Source: Mycobacterium malmoense
Lineage (GTDB): Bacteria > Actinomycetota > Actinomycetes > Mycobacteriales > Mycobacteriaceae
Direction of reading: 5' to 3'
Length of the DNA: 64,000 bases
Assembly (NCBI RefSeq): GCF_019645855.1
Contig: NZ_CP080999.1
Span: 2,418,001-2,482,000 of the forward strand
This document shows, one piece after another, positions 29,942 through 39,400 of this stretch. The notes beneath the pieces are model-generated. The model saw nothing but the letters and a program-made list of their open reading frames with translations, had not been told where the DNA came from and did not search any database. The translations under genes were made by a program, and so were the position numbers. Numbering within the stretch: position 1 is the first letter of the stretch; every line of letters starts with the position of its first letter.

Positions 29942-31129
29942 GTGAGCCAGACCGACGCTATGCGAAAGCGCTGGGAAGCCGTGATGATGAACAACTACGG
30001 CACCCCTCCGGTGGCTCTGGCCAGCGGCGACGGCGCCGTGGTCACCGACGTGGACGGCAAGACCTACCTCGACCTGCTCGGCGGCATCGCGGTCAACGTG
30101 CTCGGCCACCGCCACCCCGCGATCATCGAGGCCGTCACGCACCAGATGGCAACGCTGGGCCACACCTCCAACCTGTACGCCACCGAACCCGCCATCGCGC
30201 TGGCCGAGGAACTGGTCGCCCTGCTCGGCGCGGACGCCCCGGCGCGGGTGTTCTTCTGCAACTCCGGCACCGAGGCCAACGAGGTGGCGTTCAAGCTGTC
30301 GCGGCTCACCGGTCGCACGAAACTGGTTGCCGCGCAAGAGGCCTTCCACGGCCGGACGATGGGCTCGCTGGCGTTGACGGGTCAGCCGGCCAAGCAGGCG
30401 CCGTTCGAACCGCTGCCGGGACACGTCACGCACGTGCCGTACGGCGACACGCAAGCGCTGGCCGCCGCCGTCGATGACAAGACCGCCGCGGTCTTCCTCG
30501 AACCGATCATGGGCGAAAGCGGCGTCGTCGTCCCGCCCGAGGGTTATCTGGCGGCCGCGCGGGAGATCACCGCGCGCCACGGCACCCTGCTGGTGCTCGA
30601 CGAGGTGCAGACCGGAATGGGCCGCACCGGCGCCTTTTTCGCCCACCAGCACGACGGCATCACCCCGGACGTGGTGACCATGGCCAAGGGGCTCGGCGGC
30701 GGGCTGCCCATCGGGGCGTGCCTGGCCGTCGGGCCGGCCGCCAGCCTGCTCACACCCGGCCTGCACGGCAGCACCTTTGGCGGCAACCCGATCTGCGCCG
30801 CGGCGGCGCTGGCGGTGTTGCGGGTGCTGGCGGCCGAGGACCTGGTCCGGCGCGCCGAGGTGCTGGGCAAGTCGGTGCGCCACGGGATCGAAACGCTCGG
30901 TCACCCGCTGATCGACCACGTCCGCGGTCGCGGATTGCTCTGGGGCGTGGTGCTGACGGCGCCGCGGGCCAAGGACGCCGAGGCGGCCGCGCGGGAGGCC
31001 GGATTCCTGGTCAACGCCGCGGCACCCGACGTCGTCCGGCTGGCGCCGCCGCTGACCATCACGGAGGCCCAGATCGACGGGTTCCTCGCCGCCCTGCCCG
31101 GCATCCTCGATGGGGTCGCACATGCCTAG
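29942..31129 (+). CDS. argD: Acetylornithine aminotransferase
   Basis: 395-residue class III PLP aminotransferase converting N-acetylglutamate semialdehyde to N-acetylornithine. FFCNSGTEANEVAFKLSRL near residue 104, AFHGRTMGSLALTG near 134, LVLDEVQTGMGRTG (PLP Asp) near 218 and the Schiff-base lysine in TMAKGLGGGLPIGA near 250. GTG 29942 is chosen because the protein then begins just before RKRWEAVMMNNYGTPP, as in the family; upstream frame would cross the inverted repeat. Its end overlaps argF by 8 bases. Confidence 0.96.
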   Translation: MSQTDAMRKRWEAVMMNNYGTPPVALASGDGAVVTDVDGKTYLDLLGGIAVNVLGHRHPAIIEAVTHQMATLGHTSNLYATEPAIALAEELVALLGADAPARVFFCNSGTEANEVAFKLSRLTGRTKLVAAQEAFHGRTMGSLALTGQPAKQAPFEPLPGHVTHVPYGDTQALAAAVDDKTAAVFLEPIMGESGVVVPPEGYLAAAREITARHGTLLVLDEVQTGMGRTGAFFAHQHDGITPDVVTMAKGLGGGLPIGACLAVGPAASLLTPGLHGSTFGGNPICAAAALAVLRVLAAEDLVRRAEVLGKSVRHGIETLGHPLIDHVRGRGLLWGVVLTAPRAKDAEAAAREAGFLVNAAAPDVVRLAPPLTITEAQIDGFLAALPGILDGVAHA

Positions 31130-32048
31130 ACACTTCCTGCGCGACGACGACCTGTCGCCCGACGAGCAGGCCGACGTGCTCGCGCTGGCCGCCGAACTGA
31201 AGAAGGACCCTTTCAGCCGTCGTCCCCTCGAGGGCCCGCGCGGCGTCGCGGTCCTCTTCGACAAGAACTCCACCCGCACCCGGTTCTCGTTCGAGCTGGG
31301 CATCGCGCAGCTGGGCGGGCACGCCGTCGTCGTCGACGCCCGCAGCACCCAGCTGGGCCGCGACGAGACCCTGCAGGACACCGCGCACGTGCTGTCCCGC
31401 TACGTCGACGCCATCGTCTGGCGGACCTTCGGGCAAGACCGGCTCGACGCGATGGCCTCGACCGCGACGGTGCCGGTGGTCAACGCGCTCTCCGACGAGT
31501 TCCACCCCTGCCAGGTGCTCGCCGACCTGCAGACCGTCGCCGAACGCAAGGGGTCACTAAAAGGGTTGCGGCTGGCCTACTTCGGCGACGGCGCCAACAA
31601 CATGGCCCACTCGCTGCTGCTCGGCGGGGCCACCGCCGGCATCCACGTCACCGTCGCCGCCCCCGACGGCTTCGCGCCCGACCCGGCGGTGGTGGCCGCG
31701 GCCCGGCGGCGCGCCGAGGCCACCGGCGCCTCGGTCACCGTGACCGCCGACGCCGACGCGGCCGCGAAGGGCTCCGACGTCGTCGTCACCGACACCTGGA
31801 CGTCGATGGGACAGGAAGACGACGGCCTGGACCGCGTCGGCCCGTTTCGCCCATTCCAGGTCAACGAGCGGCTCGTCGCGCTGGCCGACCCGGAAGCCGT
31901 TGTGCTGCACTGCCTTCCGGCCCACCGCGGGGACGAGATCACCGACGAGGTGATGGACGGGCCGGCCAGCGCGGTCTGGGACGAGGCCGAAAACCGGCTG
32001 CACGCCCAAAAGGCGCTGCTGGTGTGGCTGCTGGAGCGATCCCGATGA
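31122..32048 (+). CDS. argF: Ornithine carbamoyltransferase
   Basis: 308 residues; makes citrulline from ornithine and carbamoyl phosphate. Carbamoyl-phosphate site FDKNSTRTRFSFE near residue 47, FHPCQVLADLQT near 127, and ornithine-site HCLPAHRGDEITDEV near 266 containing the catalytic Cys. ATG 31122 lies inside the argD end (ATGCCTAG); ATG 31110 would add four non-family residues. The stop overlaps argR by 4 bases. Confidence 0.96.
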   Translation: MPRHFLRDDDLSPDEQADVLALAAELKKDPFSRRPLEGPRGVAVLFDKNSTRTRFSFELGIAQLGGHAVVVDARSTQLGRDETLQDTAHVLSRYVDAIVWRTFGQDRLDAMASTATVPVVNALSDEFHPCQVLADLQTVAERKGSLKGLRLAYFGDGANNMAHSLLLGGATAGIHVTVAAPDGFAPDPAVVAAARRRAEATGASVTVTADADAAAKGSDVVVTDTWTSMGQEDDGLDRVGPFRPFQVNERLVALADPEAVVLHCLPAHRGDEITDEVMDGPASAVWDEAENRLHAQKALLVWLLERSR

Positions 32049-32539
32049 CCCGCAGCAAGGCCACCCCCGAGACCACCCGGGCCGGCCGGCAGGCCCGCAT
32101 CGTGGCGATCCTGTCATCGGCGGAGGTGCGCAGCCAAACCGAACTGGCGGCGCTGCTGGCCGACGAGGGCGTCGAGGTCACCCAGGCCACGCTGTCGCGG
32201 GACCTCGAAGAGCTGGGCGCGGTGAAGCTGCGCGGCGCCGACGGCGGCGTCGGGGTCTACATCGTTCCCGAGGACGGCAGCCCGGTGCGCGGCGTGTCCG
32301 GCGGCACCGCGCGGCTGTCACGGCTGCTCGGCGAGCTGCTGGTGTCCGCGGACTCCAGCGCGAACCTGGCGGTGTTGCGCACCCCACCCGGCGCCGCCGA
32401 CTATTTGGCCAGCGCCATCGACCGCGCGGCGCTACCGTACGTCGTCGGCACCATCGCCGGTGACGACACCCTCTTCGTGGCCGCCCGAGAGCCGATGACC
32501 GGCGCCGAGCTGGCCAGCACCCTGGAGAGCCTCAAATAA
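32045..32539 (+). CDS. argR: Arginine repressor ArgR
   Basis: 164 residues. Winged helix-turn-helix DNA-binding domain (~15-85; SQTELAALLADEGVEVTQAT, LSRDLEELGAVKLR) and C-terminal hexamerisation/arginine-binding domain (~95-164; APYVVGTIAGDD-type, here ALPYVVGTIAGDDTLFVAA). It represses the arg genes when arginine is plentiful, presumably through the box upstream of argC, so it lies in the operon it controls. ATG 32045 overlaps the argF stop. Confidence 0.95.
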   Translation: MTRSKATPETTRAGRQARIVAILSSAEVRSQTELAALLADEGVEVTQATLSRDLEELGAVKLRGADGGVGVYIVPEDGSPVRGVSGGTARLSRLLGELLVSADSSANLAVLRTPPGAADYLASAIDRAALPYVVGTIAGDDTLFVAAREPMTGAELASTLESLK

Positions 32540-32552
32540 CCTAAGGAGAGCT

Positions 32553-33749
32553 ATGTCAGAACGCGTCATCCTGGCGTATTCCGGCGGCCTGGACACCTCG
32601 GTGGCGATCAGCTGGATCGGCAAGGAGACCGGCCGGGAGGTCGTGGCCGTCGCGATCGACCTCGGCCAGGGCGGCGAGGACATGGAGGTCATCCGCCAGC
32701 GGGCCCTGGACTGCGGCGCCGTGGAGGCCGTCGTCATCGACGCCCGCGACGAGTTCGCCGAGGGCTACTGCCTGCCGACCATCCAGAACAACGCGCTCTA
32801 CATGGACCGCTACCCGCTGGTGTCGGCGATCAGCCGGCCGCTGATCGTCAAGCACCTGGTCGCCGCCGCCCGCGAGCACGGCGGCGGCATCGTCGCGCAC
32901 GGCTGCACCGGCAAGGGCAACGACCAGGTCCGGTTCGAGGTCGGATTCGCCTCGCTGGCACCGGATCTGGAGGTGCTGGCGCCGGTCCGCGACTACGCCT
33001 GGACGCGGGAGAAGGCGATCGCGTTCGCCGAGGAGAACGCCATCCCGATCAACGTCACCAAGCGCTCGCCGTTCTCCATCGACCAGAACGTGTGGGGCCG
33101 CGCGGTGGAAACCGGCTTCCTGGAACACCTCTGGAACGCCCCCACCAAGGACGTCTACTCCTACACCGAGGACCCCACCCTGAACTGGAGCACGCCCGAC
33201 GAGGTGATCGTCGGGTTCGAGCGCGGCGTACCAGTGTCCATCGACGGCAAGCCCGTCACAATGCTGGAGGCCATCGAGGAACTCAACCGCCGCGCCGGCG
33301 CCCAGGGCGTCGGCCGCCTCGACGTCGTCGAGGACCGGCTGGTGGGCATCAAGAGCCGCGAGATCTACGAGGCGCCCGGCGCGATGGTGCTCATCACCGC
33401 GCACACCGAGCTCGAACACGTCACCCTCGAACGCGAGCTGGGCCGGTTCAAGCGGACGACCGACCAGCGCTGGGCCGAGCTGGTCTACGACGGGCTGTGG
33501 TACTCGCCGCTGAAAGCCGCGCTGGAAAGCTTCGTCGCCACGACCCAGGAGCACGTCTCCGGTGAGGTGCGGATGGTGTTGCACGGCGGCCACATCGCCG
33601 TGAACGGCCGCCGCAGCGCCGAATCCCTCTACGACTTCAACCTGGCCACCTACGACGAGGGCGACAGCTTCGACCAATCCAAGGCGAAGGGCTTCGTCTA
33701 CGTGCACGGGCTGTCGTCCAAGATCGCCGCCCGCCGGGACTTGCGGTGA
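32553..33749 (+). CDS. argG: Argininosuccinate synthase
   Basis: 398 residues; ATP-dependent condensation of citrulline and aspartate. N-terminal PP-loop LAYSGGLDTSVAISW near residue 6, HGCTGKGNDQVRFE near 115 and SPFSIDQNVWGRAVE near 172 are diagnostic. Good AAGGAG Shine-Dalgarno before ATG 32553, 13 bp after argR, consistent with read-through from the argC operon. Confidence 0.97.
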   Translation: MSERVILAYSGGLDTSVAISWIGKETGREVVAVAIDLGQGGEDMEVIRQRALDCGAVEAVVIDARDEFAEGYCLPTIQNNALYMDRYPLVSAISRPLIVKHLVAAAREHGGGIVAHGCTGKGNDQVRFEVGFASLAPDLEVLAPVRDYAWTREKAIAFAEENAIPINVTKRSPFSIDQNVWGRAVETGFLEHLWNAPTKDVYSYTEDPTLNWSTPDEVIVGFERGVPVSIDGKPVTMLEAIEELNRRAGAQGVGRLDVVEDRLVGIKSREIYEAPGAMVLITAHTELEHVTLERELGRFKRTTDQRWAELVYDGLWYSPLKAALESFVATTQEHVSGEVRMVLHGGHIAVNGRRSAESLYDFNLATYDEGDSFDQSKAKGFVYVHGLSSKIAARRDLR

Positions 33750-33843
33750 CGGTGCCTCCTACCTCCGCGAGCGTGCGTGTCTGTACTGCGACACGCCGCG
33801 TTTCGTGTACAAGTGTGCACACTCGCGCCGCGGTGAGAAGCCG

Positions 33844-35265
33844 GTGACCACCAACGAGGGGTCACTGTGGGGCGGCCGGTTCGCCGACGGGCCGTCCGAG
33901 GCGCTGGCGGCGCTGAGCCGCTCCACCCACTTCGACTGGGTGCTGGCGCCCTACGACATCGTCGCGTCGCGGGCCCACACCGTGATCCTGTTCCGGGCCG
34001 GGCTGCTCGACGAGCAGCAGCGCGACGGGCTCTTGGCCGGCCTGGACAGCCTGGCCCAGGACGTCGCCGACGGCAGCTTCACGCCGCTGGTGACCGACGA
34101 GGACGTGCACGCCGCGCTGGAGCGCGGGCTGATCGACCGGGTCGGGCCCGAGCTGGGCGGGCGCCTACGGGCCGGGCGGTCGCGCAACGACCAGGTGGCC
34201 ACCCTGTTCCGGATGTGGCTGCGCGACGCGGTACGCCGCGTCGCCAAAGGGGCGCTCGACGTCGTCGCGGCCCTGGCCGCCCAGGCCGCGGCGCACCCGA
34301 GCGCCGTCATGCCCGGCAAGACCCACCTGCAGTCGGCCCAGCCGATCCTGCTGGCCCACCACCTGCTCGCGCACGCCCACCCGCTGCTGCGCGACGTGGA
34401 CCGCATCGTCGACTTCGACAGACGCGCGGCGGTGTCCCCGTACGGCTCGGGCGCGCTGGCCGGCTCGTCGCTGGGTCTGGACCCCGACGCGATCGCCGCG
34501 GAGCTGGGCTTCACGGCCGCCGCCGACAACTCCGTCGACGCGACCGCGGCCCGGGATTTCGCCGCCGAGGCTGCGTTCGTGTTCGCCATGATCGCCGTCG
34601 ACCTGTCCCGGCTGGCCGAGGACATCATTCTCTGGAGCTCGACGGAATTCGGCTACGTCACCCTGCACGATTCCTGGTCCACCGGCAGCTCGATCATGCC
34701 GCAGAAGAAGAACCCCGACATCGCCGAGCTGGCCCGCGGCAAGGCCGGCCGGCTGATCGGCAACCTGGCCGGGCTGCTGGCGACGCTGAAGGCCCAGCCG
34801 CTGGCCTACAACCGTGACCTGCAGGAAGACAAGGAGCCGGTGTTCGACTCGGTGGCCCAGCTGGAGCTGCTGCTGCCGGCGATGGCGGGGCTGGTGGCCA
34901 GCCTGACCTTCAACGTCGAGCGGATGGCGGCCCTGGCCCCGGCCGGCTACACCCTGGCCACCGACATCGCGGAATGGCTTGTGCGGCAAGGTGTCCCATT
35001 CCGATCCGCGCACGAGGCCGCCGGGGCGGCCGTGCGCGCCGCCGAGGACCGCGGCGTCGGACTCGACGAGCTGACCGACGACGAGCTCGCCGCCATCAGC
35101 CCCGAACTGACCCCGCGCGTCCGCGACGTACTCACGATCGAGGGCTCGGTGTCATCGCGCGACGCCAGGGGCGGCACCGCGCCGAATCGGGTCGCCGAGC
35201 AGCTCGACGCGGTCCTGGCCAGCCGCGCGGAGCTCAAAGACCGGCTGCGGCGGCAGAGGGGATGA
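33844..35265 (+). CDS. argH: Argininosuccinate lyase
   Basis: 473 residues of the fumarase/aspartase superfamily; splits argininosuccinate to arginine and fumarate. LWGGRFADGPSEAL at the N-terminus, GRSRNDQVATLFRMWLRD near 115, MPGKTHLQSAQP near 157, and the signature loop GSSIMPQKKNPDIAEL near 281 with catalytic Ser. GTG 33844 matches the usual N-terminus; a frame opening at 33805 adds unrelated residues. The 94-bp gap after argG contains GTGTC/GACAC inverted sequence and may hold a separate weak promoter. Confidence 0.96.
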   Translation: MTTNEGSLWGGRFADGPSEALAALSRSTHFDWVLAPYDIVASRAHTVILFRAGLLDEQQRDGLLAGLDSLAQDVADGSFTPLVTDEDVHAALERGLIDRVGPELGGRLRAGRSRNDQVATLFRMWLRDAVRRVAKGALDVVAALAAQAAAHPSAVMPGKTHLQSAQPILLAHHLLAHAHPLLRDVDRIVDFDRRAAVSPYGSGALAGSSLGLDPDAIAAELGFTAAADNSVDATAARDFAAEAAFVFAMIAVDLSRLAEDIILWSSTEFGYVTLHDSWSTGSSIMPQKKNPDIAELARGKAGRLIGNLAGLLATLKAQPLAYNRDLQEDKEPVFDSVAQLELLLPAMAGLVASLTFNVERMAALAPAGYTLATDIAEWLVRQGVPFRSAHEAAGAAVRAAEDRGVGLDELTDDELAAISPELTPRVRDVLTIEGSVSSRDARGGTAPNRVAEQLDAVLASRAELKDRLRRQRG

Positions 35266-35299
35266 CGTGGGATCCTGTGCCGGGCGTTGGCAGGCGGAC

Positions 35300-35313
35300 T
35301 AAACTTCCGTCAT
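35300..35313 (+). promoter_or_regulatory. Promoter element of pks10 shared with pks11
   Basis: TAAACTTCCGTCAT contains a TANNNT -10 (TAAACT) 57 bp before pks10 and matches 11 of 14 bases of the element upstream of pks11 (52420-52433). No clear -35 is seen at either. Confidence 0.45.
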
Positions 35314-35370
35314 CTAAGCGATTCGGTTGAACCTTTCGGCCGAGATCTTCGTCACCAAGGGGTGGGACCG

Positions 35371-36432
35371 ATGAGCCTCGTCGCAGGAGTATTCGGCGTG
35401 GTGCCGCCGCACCGCTATTCTCAGCGAGAGCTCACCGACTTTTTCGTCAGCATTCCCGATTTCCGCGATTACGAGGACATCGTCCGGCAGCTGCACGCCA
35501 GCGCCAAGGTCAACAGTCGCCATCTGGTCCTGCCGCTGGAGCGGTATCCCACGCTCACCGATTTCGGGGTGGCAAACCGGATCTTCATCGAGAAGGCCGT
35601 GGATCTCGGCTGTGAGGCGCTTTCGGGCGCGCTCGACGAGGCGGGCCTGCAGCCCAAAGACCTCGACGTGCTCGTCACGACGACCGTCACCGGTCTCGCG
35701 GTCCCGTCGCTGGACGCCCGGATCGCCGGGCGGCTCGGGCTGCGCGACGACGTGCGACGGGTGCCGCTGTTCGGCCTGGGCTGCGTTGCCGGGGCGGCGG
35801 GGGTGGCCCGCCTGCACGACTACCTGCGCGGCGCGCCGGACGACGTCGCGGCCCTGGTCTCGGTCGAGCTTTGCTCGCTGACCTACCCGGGATACAAGCC
35901 GTCGCTGCCCGGCCTGGTCGGCAGCGCGCTGTTTGCCGACGGGGCCGCGGCGGTGGTGGCCGTCGGCGAACGCCGCGGCGAACGGATTGATGCCGGTGGG
36001 CCCGGCATCCTCGATTCGCGCAGCCACCTCTACCCCGACTCGCTGCGCACCATGGGCTACGACGTCGGCGCCGCCGGGTTCGAACTCGTGCTGTCGAAGG
36101 ACCTGGCGACGGTGGTCGAGCAACACATCGAGCGGGACGTCACCACGTTTCTCACCGCGCACGGCCTGACCACGACCGACATCGGCGCCTGGGTCAGCCA
36201 TCCCGGCGGCCCCAAGATCATCGACGCGATCAACGCGAGCCTCAACCTGCCGCCGCAGGCCCTCGAACTGACGTGGCGTTCGCTCGGCGAGATCGGCAAC
36301 CTTTCGTCGGCGTCGGTCCTACACGTGCTGCGTGACACCATCGCCAAACCGCCGCCCAGCGAAAGCCCCGGGCTGATGATCGCGATGGGCCCGGGTTTCT
36401 GTTCCGAGCTCGTGCTGCTGCGCTGGCATTAA
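35371..36432 (+). CDS. pks10: Type III polyketide synthase (Pks10-like)
   Basis: 353-residue homodimeric chalcone-synthase-like enzyme that extends an acyl-CoA or acyl chain with malonyl units without ACP. Catalytic triad visible: C138 in GLGCVAGAAG, H277 in SHPGGPK, N310 in GEIGNLSSAS. The GFGPG-like C-terminal loop is MGPGFCSE. ATG 35371 gives the normal family length. It starts the polyketide cluster; the stop is 44 bp before pks7, so co-transcription is likely. It is about as long as, and closely similar to, Pks11 at the other end of the cluster. In M. tuberculosis, pks10 loss has been linked to phthiocerol dimycocerosate deficiency. Confidence 0.94.
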   Translation: MSLVAGVFGVVPPHRYSQRELTDFFVSIPDFRDYEDIVRQLHASAKVNSRHLVLPLERYPTLTDFGVANRIFIEKAVDLGCEALSGALDEAGLQPKDLDVLVTTTVTGLAVPSLDARIAGRLGLRDDVRRVPLFGLGCVAGAAGVARLHDYLRGAPDDVAALVSVELCSLTYPGYKPSLPGLVGSALFADGAAAVVAVGERRGERIDAGGPGILDSRSHLYPDSLRTMGYDVGAAGFELVLSKDLATVVEQHIERDVTTFLTAHGLTTTDIGAWVSHPGGPKIIDAINASLNLPPQALELTWRSLGEIGNLSSASVLHVLRDTIAKPPPSESPGLMIAMGPGFCSELVLLRWH

Positions 36433-36476
36433 TTCGCCGTGCCGGTGCGGATGAGTAAGACGAGAGGCCCGGGCGC

Positions 36477-39400
36477 ATGAACGGCACCCAAGAAGAGCTC
36501 GTCAAGGCCCTCCGAAAGTCGTTGAAGGAAAACGAGCGGCTAAGGCGGGAGAACCGTCAGTACCTGGCGCCGGCCACGGTGGCGGTGGTGGGGATGGCCT
36601 GCCGGTATCCGGGCGGGGTGGATTCGCCCGAGGGCCTGTGGGAGATGGTGGTCGACGGCCGCGACGTGGTGTCGGAGTTCCCGGCGGATCGGGGCTGGGA
36701 CCTGGCCGGCTTGTTCGATCCGGATCCCGACGCAGCGGGCAAGTCGTATACCAGCTGCGGCGGATTTCTGGCCGAGGTGGCCGATTTCGACGCCGCGTTC
36801 TTCGGGATCGCCCCCAGCGAGGCGCTGGCGATGGATCCCCAGCAGCGATTTCTGTTAGAGGTGTCGTGGGAGGCGTTGGAGCGGACCGGGATTGACCCCC
36901 TCGCGTTGCGCGGCTCGGCGACGGGTGTGTTCGCCGGGGTGTTTCACGGTTCCTACGGCGGTCAAGGACGGGTGCCAGCGGACCTGGAAAGGTACGGGCT
37001 GCGCGGTTCCACCTTGAGCGTGGCATCGGGTCGGGTGGCGTATGCGTTGGGGTTGGAGGGCCCGGCGGTGTCGGTGGATACGGCGTGTTCGTCGTCGCTG
37101 GTGGCGATGCATTTGGCGGCGCAGTCGTTGCGGTCCGGGGAGTGTGATCTGGCGCTGGCCGGCGGGGTGACGGTCATGGCCACGCCGGCGATGTTCATCG
37201 AATTCAGCAGGCAGCGAGCGCTTGCCGCCGACGGTCGATGCAAGGCGTACGCGGGCGCCGCCGACGGCACCGGGTTTTCAGAAGGCGCCGGGGTGCTGGT
37301 GTTGGAGCGGTTGGCCGATGCGCGGCGGTCGGGGCATCCGGTGTTGGCGGTGCTGCGGGGATCGGCGGTGAATCAGGATGGCGCCTCCAACGGACTGGCC
37401 ACGCCTCACGGGCCGTCGCAGCAGCGGGTGATCCACGCCGCGCTCGCGAACGCGCGGTTGGCCGCCGCCGATGTGGATCTGGTGGAGGGGCATGGGACCG
37501 GGACCACGTTGGGGGATCCGATTGAGGCCCAGGCGTTGTTGGCGACGTATGGGCAGGACCGGCCGGTGGGCCGGCCGTTGTGGTTGGGGTCGATCAAATC
37601 CAACATGGGGCACACGTCGGCCGCCGCGGGGGTGGCCGGGGTGATCAAGATGGTGCAGGCGCTGCGGCATGGGGTGATGCCCAAGACGTTGCACGTGGAT
37701 GTGCCGACGCCGCATGTGGATTGGTCGGCCGGGGCGGTGTCGGTGCTGACCGAGCCACGACCGTGGCCCGCGGTGGATCGGCCGCGCCGGGCGGGGGTGT
37801 CGTCGTTCGGCATCAGCGGCACCAACGCGCACGTCATCGTGGAACAGGCCCCTTTGGAGGCGGAAAACCCCGGAGCGGCGGGCGATGACGCGGTGGTGCC
37901 GTGGGTGTTGTCGGCCCGGTCAGCCGACGCGTTGGCGAGCCAGGCGGCGCGGCTGCACGCTCATGTGACCGCCGATCCCGGCGTGCGCGTGCTCGACGTG
38001 GGCTGGTCGTTGGTTTCGACGCGGTCGTTGTTCGAGCATCGCGCGGTGGTGGTGGGCGCCGATCGTGACGACTTGGTGGCGGGTTTGGCGGGCCTGGCCG
38101 CCGGTGAGCCGGGCGCGGACGTGGTGGTCGGGCGGGCGCAACCGGTGGGTAAGACCGTGTTCGTGTTTCCCGGCCAAGGCTCGCAATGGGCCGGTATGGG
38201 CGCCGAGTTGTTCGCTACGTCAACGGTTTTCGCCGAACAGCTGCGGCGGTGCGACAAGGCGCTCGGCGAGCACGTGGAGTGGTCGCTGATCGACGTCGTC
38301 CGCGCCGCGTCGGGTGCGCGGGGGCTCGATCGGGTGGACGTGGTGCAGCCGGCGCTGTGGGCGGTCATGGTGTCACTGGCCGAGTTGTGGCGCTCGCTGG
38401 GCGTGACGCCCGACGCGGTGATCGGGCATTCGCAGGGCGAGATCGCGGCGGCGTACGTCGCCGGGGCGCTGTCGCTCGAGGACGCCGCCAGGGTGGTGGC
38501 GCTGCGGAGCCAGCTGCTGGTCCGACTGTCGGGTGCCGGCGGCATGGTGTCGGTGGCGTGCGGCGTGCCGCAAGCCCGGGAGTTGGTGGCCGCGTCCGGC
38601 GATCGGTTGAACATCGCCGCGGTCAACGGGGTTTCGTCCGTCGTGGTCGCCGGCGACGCGGACGCCCTGGCGGAGCTGATGCGGCGGTGTGAGGCCCAAA
38701 ACGTCCGGGCCCGCAGGATCGACGTCGACTACGCATCCCACTCGGCGCAGGTCGACGCGATCCGCGAACCGCTCGCCGAAGCGCTGGCCGGCATCCGGGC
38801 GCGTTCCTCCTCGGTCGCGTTCTTCTCGACCGTGACCGGCGAGCCCATGGACACCGCGGGGTTGACTGCGGACTACTGGTACCAAAGCATCCGGCAGACG
38901 GTGCAATTCGAGCGGGCCGTGCGCAACGCGTGCGGCGCCGGGCATCGCGTCTTCATCGAATCCAGCCCCCATGCCGTGCTGATCGCGAGCATCGAAGAGA
39001 CGTTGGGCGACTGCCACCCCGGCCACGACGCGGTCGTCATCCCGTCATTGGGCCGCGACGACGGAGGCCTCCAACGGTTTTGGCTGTCGGCAGGGCAGGC
39101 GCATGTGGCCGGTGCGAGGGTGGACTGGCGCCCCGCGCTGGCCGGTGGGCATCGGGTGGACCTGCCGACGTATGGGTTTGTCCGACGCCGATTTTGGCTG
39201 GCGGCCGGATCGGTGGGGTCGGGGGATGCGGGAAGTTTGGGCCTGACGGGGGCCGAGCACGGCTTGTTGGGTGCGGTGGTGGAGCGGCCCGATTCGGGCG
39301 GAGTCGTCCTGGCGGGCCGGTTGTCCGTGGCCACCCAGCCGTGGTTGGCGGGTCACGCCGTGGCCGGCACGGTGTTGTTCCCGGGGACCGGGTTCGTGGA